Source: Planctomycetota bacterium
Lineage (GTDB): Bacteria > Planctomycetota > UBA1135 > GCA-002686595
Length of the DNA: 64,000 nucleotides
Direction: 5' to 3'
Assembly: GCA_016795325.1 (NCBI GenBank)
Contig: JAEUHY010000012.1
Span: 62,001 to 126,000, forward strand
Under the pieces are notes generated by a model. The model worked only from the letters and a program-made list of their open reading frames with translations. It had not been told where the DNA came from and did no database searches. Position 1 is the stretch's first letter, and the number at the start of each line of letters is the position of its first letter. Made by a program: the position numbers and the translations under genes. This document shows positions 44,917-56,400 of the stretch, in pieces.

Positions 44917-47401
44917 GCGCCGCGTCGCGCCAGGCCGCGCGACCGTCCACGTACGGCGCCCAAGCCAGCACGACGGCCCGCACGGCGATGGCGCTCTTCT
45001 TCGGCGCGAGCTCGCGCGCGCTCAGCGTGTCGCGGGCCGGGTCGTAACTCGCCGCGAGCTCCGCCGCCGCCGCGTCGAGTTCTTCCTGCAGCGCGCGCAG
45101 CTGCTCGTCGACGGCGCTCAGGTCCTGCGCAGCACGATCGACGTCGCTCGATTCCTTCGACGAGCGGCTCACGCCGCGCGCCGCGCTCGCGGCGCGACCC
45201 GCGTGGCCTGAGAGGCTCTTGCGCCCGCCGAGGAACGCGCCGAGCAACGCGCTGCCGAACGACAACGCGGTCGACAGCTTGGCGCTGCTGGCCTGCTCGC
45301 GCTGCACTTCGAGCGCCTGCTCGCGCTTGCGTCGGCGCTCTTCGAGCGCGAGCAACTTCGGCGCGTGTTTCGCGCGCAACTTCGCGAGCGCTTCGTCGCG
45401 CTGCTCGCGCAACGCCTGTGCGACGCGCAGGCGGAACTCGCGATCGCTCTCGTCGGGCGCGGAGACCAGTCCGGAGAGTTCGCTCGTCCACAGGCTCAGG
45501 CGCACGTTGCGCGCGAGGTTGTCGCCGAACGACTTGCGCCAGGCGTCGTAAGCGCGCGGCTTGGCGCATTCGGGCGGCAACGCGCCGAAGCGCGCGCCCT
45601 CGCGCGGCTCGTGTTCGAGTTCGTCTTCGCTCAGCTCGCGCGCCTCGGCCCCGCCCCAGTCGAAGGCCACTGGTCCGGGGCGGGCGGCGCAGGAGCGCGT
45701 GTACGCGCGCTCGACATCGATTCCGAGCTTGGTGTCCGTGAAGGTCACTCGCGCGAAACCGACGAGCAGAGCGCGGTACTCGAGCGGGCCGCCGCTCTCC
45801 CGCGCCGGCAGGAAGAACTGCGGGATTTCCGCGGGCAGAACGGGTCGCGTGTCCGCCGTCGCGGTCGCGGCGCCGGCCGGATTCGCGGTTGGTGCGGCTG
45901 TGGCGACCGACGTGCTCGCGGGGGAGCTTTGCGTCGCCGAGGAAGGCGTCGCGGGCGGCGCGCTCGGAGTGTGGGGCGCGCTTGCGGAGCTCGCGAGCCG
46001 CTTGAGTTCGGCGCGTGTCATCGGGCCGCGCAGGTACGACAGAGCCCAGCGCGTTTCGAACACCGTCGGCTGCGCGTCGTGCACGTTGTTCATCAGGAAC
46101 ACGCGTGCGCCGAGCGCGGACAACGCGCGCTCCATCGCGGCGCGTTCGAAGCCCGCGCCGCTCGCCGCGCCTTCGAGCCCGTCGAGCAGGCGCGCCTTGT
46201 CGCGCTCGGTCTGCAGTCGGCCGATGAACCACGTGCCCGCGTTCGAGAGGCCCTTGTAGTCGAGGTCGACGGGGTTCTGCGTCGCGAGCACGACGCCGAC
46301 GCCAAACGCGCGCGCTTGCTTCATCAGCGTGAGCAGCGGCGCCTTGGAGGGCGGGTTGGCGACCGGCGGGAAGTAGCCCGCGATCTCGTCCATGTAGACC
46401 AGCGCGCGCAGGCTCGACGTGCCGCGCTGGCGTCGCACCCAGCCGAGTGTTTGGTTGAGCAAGAGCGAGACGAAGAACATGCGCTGCGCGTCGCCCAGGT
46501 GCGCGATCGAGAAGATCGCCACGCGCGGCTTGCCCTGCGGCGTGTAGAGCAGCGAGTCGAGCTCGAGCGGCTCGCCCTGCATCCAGCTCGCGAAGCCCGG
46601 ACTCGCGAGCAGGTTGTTGAGCGCGAGCGCCAACGCGAAACGTTCCCTGGCGGGGTAGAACGACTCGAGGTCGAGCACGCCGATGCGTTCGATGTCGGGC
46701 TTCTGGACCTGCGCGATGAGCGCGCCCAGATCGAGGTCGCGGCCCGCGGCCCAGGCGCGCTGCACGAGCGTCGAGAGCAGGATGTGCTCGCGCGACTGCA
46801 CGGGATCGGCTTCGACTCCGGCGAGGCCGAGCAGGCTCGACACGGTGGTGTGCACGCGCTCGGCGAGCAACTCCGCGTCCTCGAGCGTGTCGGCGTCCGG
46901 CGCGGCGAAGCTGCGCACGATCGAGACCGAGCGCCCGGCGCTCGAGCCGGGCGTGTAGACCGCGAACTCCACCGCGTCGCGCAGGCGCTGGATGCGCGCG
47001 CCGTCCTGGCCCCAGCGGGCCAGTCCGTTCTTCCACTGCTCCGCAGTCTGCGCCGCGAGTTCCGCCACGCTCGCGCCCTTGACGCGCGCCTGGTCGGGAT
47101 CGATCCAGGGCTCGAAGTCCGTCGGCCGCAGTTCCGGGAACGCGAGCAGCAGATTCGCCAGGTCGCCCTTGGGATCGATCACGATCGCGGGGATCCCGTC
47201 GAGCGCGGCCTCTTCGAGCAGCACGACGCCCAGGCCCGTCTTGCCGCTGCCCGTCATGCCGACAACGACCGCGTGCGTGACGAGGTCCTTGGAGTCGTAC
47301 AACACGACCTCCGAGCGTCGCTCGCGGCGCTCGAGGTCGTAACTCGCGCCCAGATAGAACGTTCCCAGGCCCTCGAAACTCGGCGTCGCGCTCGCGTCCA
47401 T
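44906..47401 (-). CDS. HerA/DUF87-type DNA-translocase-like ATPase with coiled-coil C-terminus
   Basis: An 831-aa ATPase of the HerA-FtsK class. Walker A GMTGSGKT (48-55) follows a HAS-barrel-like start, VIDPKGDLANLL (about 74-85) is the conserved DPKGD motif, and Walker B is ALVYMDEIAGY; LATQNPVDLDYKGLSNAGTWFIGRLQT is the sensor region. Residues about 470-530 are a low-complexity Ala/Thr/Pro linker. The C-terminal part has a long Glu/Arg-rich coiled coil (about 655-700) and a small glycine-rich hydrophobic patch. No NurA nuclease is adjacent. A role in DNA or protein translocation is inferred from the fold only. Confidence 0.8.
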   Translation of the reverse strand: MDASATPSFEGLGTFYLGASYDLERRERRSEVVLYDSKDLVTHAVVVGMTGSGKTGLGVVLLEEAALDGIPAIVIDPKGDLANLLLAFPELRPTDFEPWIDPDQARVKGASVAELAAQTAEQWKNGLARWGQDGARIQRLRDAVEFAVYTPGSSAGRSVSIVRSFAAPDADTLEDAELLAERVHTTVSSLLGLAGVEADPVQSREHILLSTLVQRAWAAGRDLDLGALIAQVQKPDIERIGVLDLESFYPARERFALALALNNLLASPGFASWMQGEPLELDSLLYTPQGKPRVAIFSIAHLGDAQRMFFVSLLLNQTLGWVRRQRGTSSLRALVYMDEIAGYFPPVANPPSKAPLLTLMKQARAFGVGVVLATQNPVDLDYKGLSNAGTWFIGRLQTERDKARLLDGLEGAASGAGFERAAMERALSALGARVFLMNNVHDAQPTVFETRWALSYLRGPMTRAELKRLASSASAPHTPSAPPATPSSATQSSPASTSVATAAPTANPAGAATATADTRPVLPAEIPQFFLPARESGGPLEYRALLVGFARVTFTDTKLGIDVERAYTRSCAARPGPVAFDWGGAEARELSEDELEHEPREGARFGALPPECAKPRAYDAWRKSFGDNLARNVRLSLWTSELSGLVSAPDESDREFRLRVAQALREQRDEALAKLRAKHAPKLLALEERRRKREQALEVQREQASSAKLSTALSFGSALLGAFLGGRKSLSGHAGRAASAARGVSRSSKESSDVDRAAQDLSAVDEQLRALQEELDAAAAELAASYDPARDTLSARELAPKKSAIAVRAVVLAWAPYVDGRAAWRDAAPTP

Positions 47402-47437
47402 GTCGCCGCGGAGTCTAGCGGCGCCGGAGCACGCCGA

Positions 47438-50400
47438 TCAGTTCACCTCGTCGACTCCAATGTCCACACGACCGCCCAGTACGCGCGGTTGCCCGTCGAG
47501 GTCGACTTCACCTGGCGCCGGCGCGTAGGTCGGTGGGCCAGCCTGGATCACCGGCGAGCCAGCCTGCAGGTGATAGTTGGTTCCCGGCGCCGGACTCACG
47601 AAGAGTGGGTTGGCGCTCGTGTTTCCCACCCCACTGAGATCGATCGCGCCGGACCAAGCTTCGACGCCGCAGTAGTCGACGTCGACGGTCCCACTTGCGC
47701 GCTGGATCTGCGCCAGCTCACCCTGGCCGGGAGCGGGGGGGTGCGCGTTGTCCCACAAGAGCGTGCTGAGAAGCGTTGTCGCTCCTCCGCTGGTGTAGAC
47801 GCCGCCTCCGAGCCCGCTGGTCGTGTTGCTCGCCAGTGTGCACCCGCGAACGGTGACGTTCGCGGTTGCGTCCACGCTCACGCCCCCGCCAAACGCCGTC
47901 GCGGCGTTCGCGCGCATCAGGCAACTGGAGTAGGTCCCCTGCGAGGCGTTGCCGTGATGGATGGCGCCTCCACGCCCGCCAGCCATGTTCGAGGCCGTGT
48001 TGGAAACAAACTGCGACGAAATGCAGGTCACCGAGGCGGTGTCGAGAACGTGCAGTCCGCCGCCGAACAGGCCTCCAGAGTTCGACGTCATCGTGACGCC
48101 CAACAACTGCACCACGCTGGCGCCGCGAGCGTGGATCGCGCCGCCTCCGCCCAAGCCCTGGTTGCTGGAGAAGGAACTTGAAGTCACGGTGAGGGTCGCA
48201 GACTGGGCCCAGATGCCTCCTCCTTGCTGGGACGTCGAGTTGTTGTTCCACGCGCAGTTCACCGCCGCCAGCGATGAGAGTGGAGCGAGGTAGACGGCGG
48301 CGCCGTTCATGGCGGCTTGGTTCGACTGGAACGTCACGGACGTCAAGGTCGTCTGCGCGCCCCCTGCCGCATACAGCGCGCCACCCGCGTTGTTGCCGAC
48401 GTTGTTGTTGAACGTGCAGCTGGCGATCGATGGGTTGGAAGCAGACGCCAGGTAGAGCGCGCCGCCGAAGCTGGCTGTGTTGTCACTGAAGGTGCAGAGT
48501 CGGATCGTCGGACTGGCCGACGTCAGGTACGCCGCACCTCCGGTTTCGTTGACGCCGCTGGAGTTGGCGAGTCCGCGTCGCACCGTGAAGCCGTCGAGGA
48601 CGGCTGTCGGTCCGACGCCGCTGCCGATCAGCACGTGGTAAGCGCGGATCGCACCAGGCAGGTCACCCGTCAGTACAGACGGCGTCGGTCCGAGCACGCG
48701 TTGCGACAGCGACGTCTCGTTTCCGGCAAAACCTCCGAGAAGCTTGACGCCGTTCACTAGCTGGTACGTGGCAGAGCGTGCATCCAGAGGAATCGTGCGT
48801 CGCGTGGGGACGTACGTTCCTCCGGCGACCCATACTTCCCCGGTGAGCGTCACACCAGTGGCCGCGAGGTCGATTCCCGCCTGCAGATCCGTGAACGCGT
48901 CCGCCCAGCTCAAACCGTTGTTGGCGCCCGTCGCGTTCGCTCGAACGTAGACGCGCGGCGGATCGCACTCGTCCGGGACCCCGTTGCTGTTCAGGTCCGT
49001 GCTCGAGCCCAGAGTGATGTCGCATTCGTCTGGGCGTCCGTTGCCGTTGCAGTCCGTTTCACACTCGTCGGGCTCGCCGTTGAGGTTGCAGTCCGAACTC
49101 GCTCCGCTCGAGATGTCGAGCGAGTCCAAGCGGCAGTTCCCGTTGCAATCGGCCTCGCAAGCGTCGGGGTAACCGTTCGCGTTGCAGTCGGACTCGCTTC
49201 CCGATGCGATTTCGACGGCGTCGGTCATGCCGTCGTTGTCGCAGTCCTGCAGTTCGTCTGCCCCCATGTCCAGACGGCCTCCCGAAACCCGACGTTCCCC
49301 GTCGATGTCAGCGCTCGCGCCGCTGCCGACAAAGGTCGGGTCTCCCGCATTCACGAGCGGAGAACCAACTCGGAGTCGATACGTGCTGGCGGCGAACGAA
49401 GGATTGAAGGGAGGAGCGCCGACGTTTCCCTGGCCCGTGGGGGCAATCGCACCGGTCCAGCCCTCCACGCACGAGTAGTTGACGGTGACGACGCCGCTGA
49501 CACGCAGCAATTGGGAGGTGTCTCCCATCCCCGCAGTATCGATGTTGTCCCACAGCACGCAGTTCGCCACCTGCAGGGCGGATCCCGCAGCGCGAATGCC
49601 CGCTCCGAGTCCAGTGCTTCCATCGTTGCTCGCGAGCGTCGATCGCTCCACGACGGCCGTCGATGTTCCGGACGTGGAGAGCGCGCCTCCCGCGGACGCG
49701 GCGCAGTCGACCATCCAGCAATCGCGCAGCTGCAAGATCGACGAGCCTTCCGCGTGAATCCCTCCTCCGAGTGAGCCAGGCTGGGATGCGCGGCAGAACT
49801 CGAACGCGCACGCTCTGGCTTCCACCCGCGACGTGTCGAGGCAGCACACACCGCCCCCGCGCGTGCCGCCTTCGTTCGAACTGAGGCGAAGCCGCGCGAG
49901 CGACGCAGTCGAAGCGCCGGAGACCAGCAGTGCGCCGCCGCGCGTGTTGGCGCTGTTGGAGCCAAACGTGCACCCGACGACGGCAACTCGAGCCCCGCTG
50001 ATGTGAAGCCCCGCGCCTTCCGCCGATGCGTTGCTCAGGAACTGGCAGTCTTCGATCACAACGCGACCCGCGCCGGTCACGTACAGTGCACCCCCGCTGG
50101 TTGTGGACGCGTTCGACTGAAACACACATCGATTGAGTCCCAGGCCGCCAGTGGCGTCGAACCACAAGCCTCCGCCGCGTCCCACCGTCGTGTTGGAAGT
50201 GAACACGCAGTCCGTGAAGCGTGCGGAACTCGCGGCGCCGACGTACACGCCCGCGGCGTTGTCCGCGATGTTGTTGCGAACGACGCAACCTTGCACACGC
50301 GGAGAACTGCCGATCAGGAACAGCCCTGCGCCGCGACCGTTGGGGCCCGCCCCGTTCGCCACGCCTTGCTCGATGATGCAGGCATCGAGCGTTGCGGTGG

Positions 50401-53400
50401 TTGCTCCCACTCGTCCTGTGACGACGTGGTACGCACGCAGGCCGCCGGGCAGCACACCGGTGAGCACCGTCGGGTTGAGTGCGAGGTTGCGATTGTTGGC
50501 GGTCGTCTCGCCACCAGCGAACCCGCCAAGGATGGAAACGCCATCGATGAGTTCGAACGTGACGCTGCGCGGGTCGCCGAGCACGGTCTGCCGCGTCGGC
50601 ACGTAGGTTCCGTTCGCAACCCAAACTTGGGCGGTCAGCGTGACGCCGCTCGAGGCGACATCGATCCCGGACTGGAGGTTCGTGAATGCGTCGGTCCAGG
50701 ACGTACCGTCATTGGCGCCAGTAGCGCTTGCGTCGACGAACACCACGGCCGCGTCGCACTCATCGGGGACGCCGTTGGAGTTGACGTCGGAGCTTTGCCC
50801 GCTGTTTATGTCACAGGGATCCGGAACGCCGTTCGCGTTGCAGTCGGTCTCACACTCGTCCGGGAGTCCGTCGCTGTTGCAGTCGCCACTGATTCCCGAC
50901 TGGATGTCCAGCGCATCCGCGATGCAGTTCCCGTTGCAGTCGTTCTCACAAGCGTCGGGCAAGCCGTTGCCGTTGCAGTCGGTCGCAGTCCCTCCGGCGA
51001 TCTCGGCGGAGTCGATGACACCATCCGCGTCGCAATCCTGCGCCTCGTCAGCGCCGATGTCGAGGCGGCCACGGGAGAGCCTGAACTCGCCGTCGATGTC
51101 GCGCTCGGCTGGCAGAGAGGCAAGCGCCGGATCGCCGGCGTTCACCAGCGGCGAGTCCGTCGCGAGGTGGTAGTCGTCGGAGGCTGGATTGACGAAGCGC
51201 GGTTCGAAGAAGGCGCCGCCCACGACGGCGGTGGCCTGGGGATCGAGCGCGCCCGTCCAGCCTTCGATGCAGCTGTACCGGACGCTCAACGCACCCGCTA
51301 CGCGACGAAGCTGAGATGCTTCACCCATGCCCGCCGGATCGATGTTGTCCCATAGAACGACCCCATTCATGGTCAGTGAGCCGCCGCTCTGGTGGATGGC
51401 GCCACCAGCGCCGCTGACAGCATCGTTGTCCACGAGCGTCGAATTCTCGAGGTCCAGCGTGGCGTTGGCCTGGATCGAAAATGCCCCGCCGTTGGCGAGC
51501 GCGTTGCAGCGAAGGATCAGGCAATTCCGCGCCGTCGTCGTAGACGCACCGGCTAACCCGATCGCGCCGCCAGCGGCGCCTGCGGCCGAGCTGCTGCAGT
51601 CTTCGAAACGGCAGCGCTCGAGCTTCAAGACGTTGGAGTCCCGTGCATCGATTGCGCCGCCGCTTGACTGGCATTGGTTGCGCAGCAGCACGCAGCCCTC
51701 CAGGTCGACGTCGGAGGCGCCTTCTAGCGCAAGCGCTCCTCCGCGGGTGCTCGCTATGTTGTCCTCGAAGCGACACTCGTCGGCGTCGAAGACGCCGCTG
51801 CTAACGAATACGCCGGCGCCGGCGGTGGCTTGGTTTCGCAGGAAGCTGCAGCCGCGGGCGAGCGCGGTGCTGCCAGGCTCCAGGTAGAGGGCGCCGCCCT
51901 CGGTCGAAGCGACGTTGTCCGCAAGAACGCAATCTTCCAGCTCGATTCCGCTGTCGACTTCGATGTACAGCGTTCCGCGGGTGTTGACCACGTTGTTGAG
52001 GAAAGAGCACTGTTCCATGCGCGGGCTGGCGCCGACGTAGGCGTACAGCGCCGGTCCTTTCCCCGCGGTGTTCGCCGTGAACACGCAGTTGCGGAAGCGT
52101 GGTGCGCCGCCGACGACGATGACGCCGGCCCCGTTGCTTGAGAATTGGGGCCCCGAAGCGAGTCCATCGCGGATGGTGAATCCGTCGACGACGCAGCTCG
52201 CATCGACGAAGTTGCAGGTCACCACGTGGACGCTGCGGAATCCGGCAGCTAGCACGCCGCTGAGCACAGTCGGATTGGCGACGGGGTCGCGCTGCGAGGC
52301 GCTCGCTTCGCCGCCCACGAAGCCGCCCAGGATCTGGAGATCGCGCAACTCGTTCAGCGAGTAGGTCGCCGACGTTGCGTCGAACGGGTTGAGTAGCCGT
52401 TGCGGCGCGTACACGCCGCGGGCGACCCAAATGGACTGCACGACGGACGGCGCGCTCGAGGCCGAGTCGAGCGCACGCTGCAGGTCCGTGAACGCGTCGC
52501 TCCACGACAGACCGGTGTTCGCGCCTGTCGCTGCGACGTCGACATAGACGATCCCGTTCTCGCAGGCGTCGAGCACTCCATTGGCGTTGAGGTCCGGAGC
52601 GCCGACCGCGATTTCGCACTCGTCCAAGATGCCGTCCCCGTCGCAGTCGCGTCCTCCCGCGAGCAGCTCGGCCGCGTCGGGGAGGCAGTTCTCGTTGCAG
52701 TCGCCGAACTGGCACTCATCCGGGACGGCGTCGCCGTCGCAGTCACGCGAGAAACCAGACGCGATATCGCACTCGTCGCCCAGCCCGTTGCCATTGCAGT
52801 CCAGCTCGCAGTCGTCCGGAACGCCGTCGAGGTCGCAGTCGGGCTCACATTCGTCGGGCGTGCCGTTCGCGTTGCAGTCGTCGCTGATGCCCGCTGCGAT
52901 TTCGAAGTCGTCCGGCAGGCACGTGCCATTGCAGTCGTTCTGGCACTCGTCGGGGACGTCGTTGTTGTCGCAGTCTGGGCTGAAGCCCGAGCTGATGTCC
53001 AACAGGTCGTCGCGGAGATTGCCGTTGCAGTCGTCCGCCCCCGCCAGCACCTCGCAGACGTCGGCGATGCCGTCGTTGTCCGAGTCCGGCTGGCAACCGT
53101 CGAGCACCCCGTTGCCGTCGCAGTCTTGTCCTGGCGCGAGAATCTGGCACGCATCGAGCACCCCGTCGGCGTCGCAGTCAGCCGCGCCGCCGACGATCTC
53201 GCACGCGTCCACGACGCCGTTGTTGTTGCAGTCGCTCAGCGACTGGCAGCTGTCGGGGATGCGGTTCTCGTCGCAGTCCGTCACCAGGCCCGCGTCGATC
53301 TCGGCCTGGTCCGCCGCACCGCTGTTGTTGCAGTCAGCGTACTCGTCGGCGCCCATATCGACTCGGACGCCAACGAGACGCGGCTCGCCGTCGATGTCGA

Positions 53401-56400
53401 GTTCCGTGGGGCTCGGTGAGAGCGCCGGGTTCGCTGCGTCGATGCAAGGCGAGCCGAAACGCAGGTGGTAGTTGCCCGTCGGCGCGCTCGCAAAGAGCGG
53501 GTCTGCTCCGATGTTTCCTGTTCCGCCGAAGCTCCCGGTGAGCCCTTGTACGCAACTGTAGTTGAGCGTCGGCGCTGCTCCGGAGCCGACCGTGAGCTGA
53601 GACGACTGCGTGTAGTCGCCGCCGATCGAGTTGCCCCACAGAATCGAGTTGCGGATCACAGCATTGGCGTTCGTCACGTACACGCCGCCCGCAATTGTCG
53701 CGGCGTTATTGGCCACGACGCTGGTCAGGAGTGTCACCGACGAGGTCGCGTCGCAGAAAACGCCGGCGCCGTTGCCGCCGCTGAGGTTTCTGTCGACGAC
53801 GCACGAGCGCAACGACGGGTGGCTGCCTCCGTGGTTGGCCAATCCGGCCCCGCCTGCAGATGAGATGCCCGAGGAAATGCTCGTGCGCTCCAGCACGGGC
53901 GAGCTCGCTGAGTTGTAAATGCCTGCGCCACCATTTGGGGCGTTGCCGCCGCGGATGCGACACTCGCGAAGCGTGGGAGCTGCCCCCGCGAAGTTGGCGA
54001 AGGCGCCGCCGCGCGAGCGAGCGATGGGGGCTTCCAGCGTGCAGCGCTCGATCGTGGGCGCTGCGCCGATCAAGTAGAAGACGCCGCCGTCGAACCAAGC
54101 TTCGCTCCTACTGAACGTGCAATCACGGAACGCACCTGTGACGCCACTCTCGGCGTACACGGCGCCTCCATCCCGTTTGGCGACAACGTCATCGAAACGG
54201 CATGCTTCAAAGGTAGGCGCAACCCCGGCGCCCAAATACACAGCGCCGCCATAACCGGTGTTCGGCGGACCGGCGTCCGCGAGCAGGGACTCGAATACGG
54301 CTCGACGGCACTGGAGTTGAGAGCCTGTGAACAGTGCGATCGCGGCGCCGCGGTTGGTGCACGATCCATTGCGGAACTCGCAATCTTCGAGCAGCCAGTT
54401 GCAGTTGTCTCCAAACAGCGCGCCACCGCGAGCGGCTTGGAATTCCTCGAAGCTCGCGCGCAGCAGGATGGCGAACCCGCCGCTGCCGTAGACGGCGCCG
54501 CCGTCAACGGTGGCCGAACAGTCCACGAAGCGCGGGTTCTCGAGCACCAGTCCTGCGGGGTTGGACGCGTAGAAGGCGCCGCCATTCGAGCTTGCCGTGC
54601 AACGCTCGAAGATCGGATTGCGCAGCACAGCCTCACCGGCGTCGGTAGCCCGAATCGCTCCGCCGTTGGTGGCGGAGTTGTCGACGAACCGGCAGTTCTC
54701 GAAGCGAGGCAGCGCTCCATCCCGGATGAACACAGCGCCACCGCTGATCGCGAAGTTGTTGCGGAACGTACACGCGCGGATCACCGGGCTCGAGGGTGGT
54801 TCTACGGAGGGCGGCGGCGGCGCGTGTGGAGTGCTCAGAAACAGGCCGCCGCCGCGCCCGTTATCGGAAGCGCCGCTGGCCTGGCCCTTTTCGATGATGA
54901 AGCCGTCGAGCTCTGCGAGACGGCTCAACGAGATGGCGCGCACCACGTGGTACGCGAAGGGACCGTTTCCTCCGCCCGCAGGCGAGAACGAAAGGTTGCC
55001 CGTCAAGATCGTCGCGTTGGCGATCGAGTCACGTTGCGCGAGGCTGGTCTCCGTGCCCACGAAGCCGCCGTAGATTGCGACTCGCTCGACCATCGTGAAG
55101 GTCGCCGAGCGAGGATCGGTCGGCGTGAGCAGGCGCGTGGGCGCGTAGGTTCCGCGGGCGACCCAGATCTCCTTGCGTTTCGAGGAGCCGCAAGTTTCCG
55201 CGGCGCTCAGCGCGTCTTCCAAGCTGATGTAGGCATTCAACCAACTCGATCCGTCGTTCGCGCCGAACGCCTGATAGTTGACGAAAAAGCGCACCACGGG
55301 CTCACAGTCATCAGGTATCCCGTTGGCGTTGCAGTCGAAGCTCGCGCCGCTCGTGATGTCGCAGTCGTCGGGGCGTTGGTTGTTGTTGCAGTCCGGCTCG
55401 CACTCGTCGGGGATGCCGTTCGAGTTGCAGTCCAGGCTTGAGCCGCTCGCCACGTCGCAGCCATCCGGGATCCCGTTCAGGTTGCAGTCGGGGTCGGTCC
55501 CGAAGGCGATGTCGCAGTTGTCGAGGATCTGGTTGCCGTTGCAGTCGGTCGCGCTGCCGAGCGCCAGCTCGCAGTCGTCAGGCACGCCGTCCGCATCGCA
55601 GTCGGGACTGAAGCCGAACAAGATGTCGCAGCTGTCGGGTCGATCGTTGCCGTTGCAGTCGGCCTCGCAGTCGTCGGGCACGCCGTCGAAATCGCAGTCG
55701 GGTTCGCAGCTGTCGGGGTAGCCGTCCAGGTCGCAGTCGAGCGCGAAGCCGAGCGCGATGTCGCACGAGTCCAAGCGCCCGTTGTCGTTGCAGTCGTGCC
55801 ACTTCAACTGGCACGCGTCGAGCACTCCGTCGCCGTTGCAGTCCACCGCCGTGCCCGCTGCAAGGTTGCACTCGTCGGGCACGCCATCTCCGTTGCAGTC
55901 GCGGCTCGTCCCCGATGCGAGGTCGCAGTCGTCGGGCTGGCCGTTGGCGTTGCAGTCGGGCGCGCAGCTGTCGGGCGCGCCGTCGCCAGCGCCTGGAACC
56001 ACTCCCGTTGCGCAGTCGCTGACGGCGCCAGCGGCAATCTCGCAGTCATCGGCTTGGCCGTTGTTGTTGCAGTCGTCCTCGCACGCGTCGAGAACGCCGT
56101 CCGCATCGCAGTCGGGGGCGCCGCTGGCGATCTGGCAGCGGTCGGGCACTCCATTGCCGTCGCAGTCGCGCGTCAGTCCGGTCGCCACGGCGCACGCGTC
56201 TCCGACGCCATCGCTATCGCAGTCGGTCTGCGACGGATTCGCCAGGGTGGGACAGTTGTCGCACTCGTCCGGCACGCCGTCGCTGTCGGCATCCGGACTC
56301 GGCAGGCCCCCGATCAGCGCCGACAGCAAGGCTCGGTCGACACAGTCGGCGTCGCCGTCGCCGTCGAGGTCGGCGCTTGCGCACTCCGCCGCGAGCGCCA

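Noticed and set aside
47438..56360. Regularly spaced DNA repeats suggesting a CRISPR array
   Set aside because: The repeats encode protein loops in one continuous frame (DCxxNGxPDxC and beta-helix rungs), vary in length and sequence and have no unique spacer pattern.
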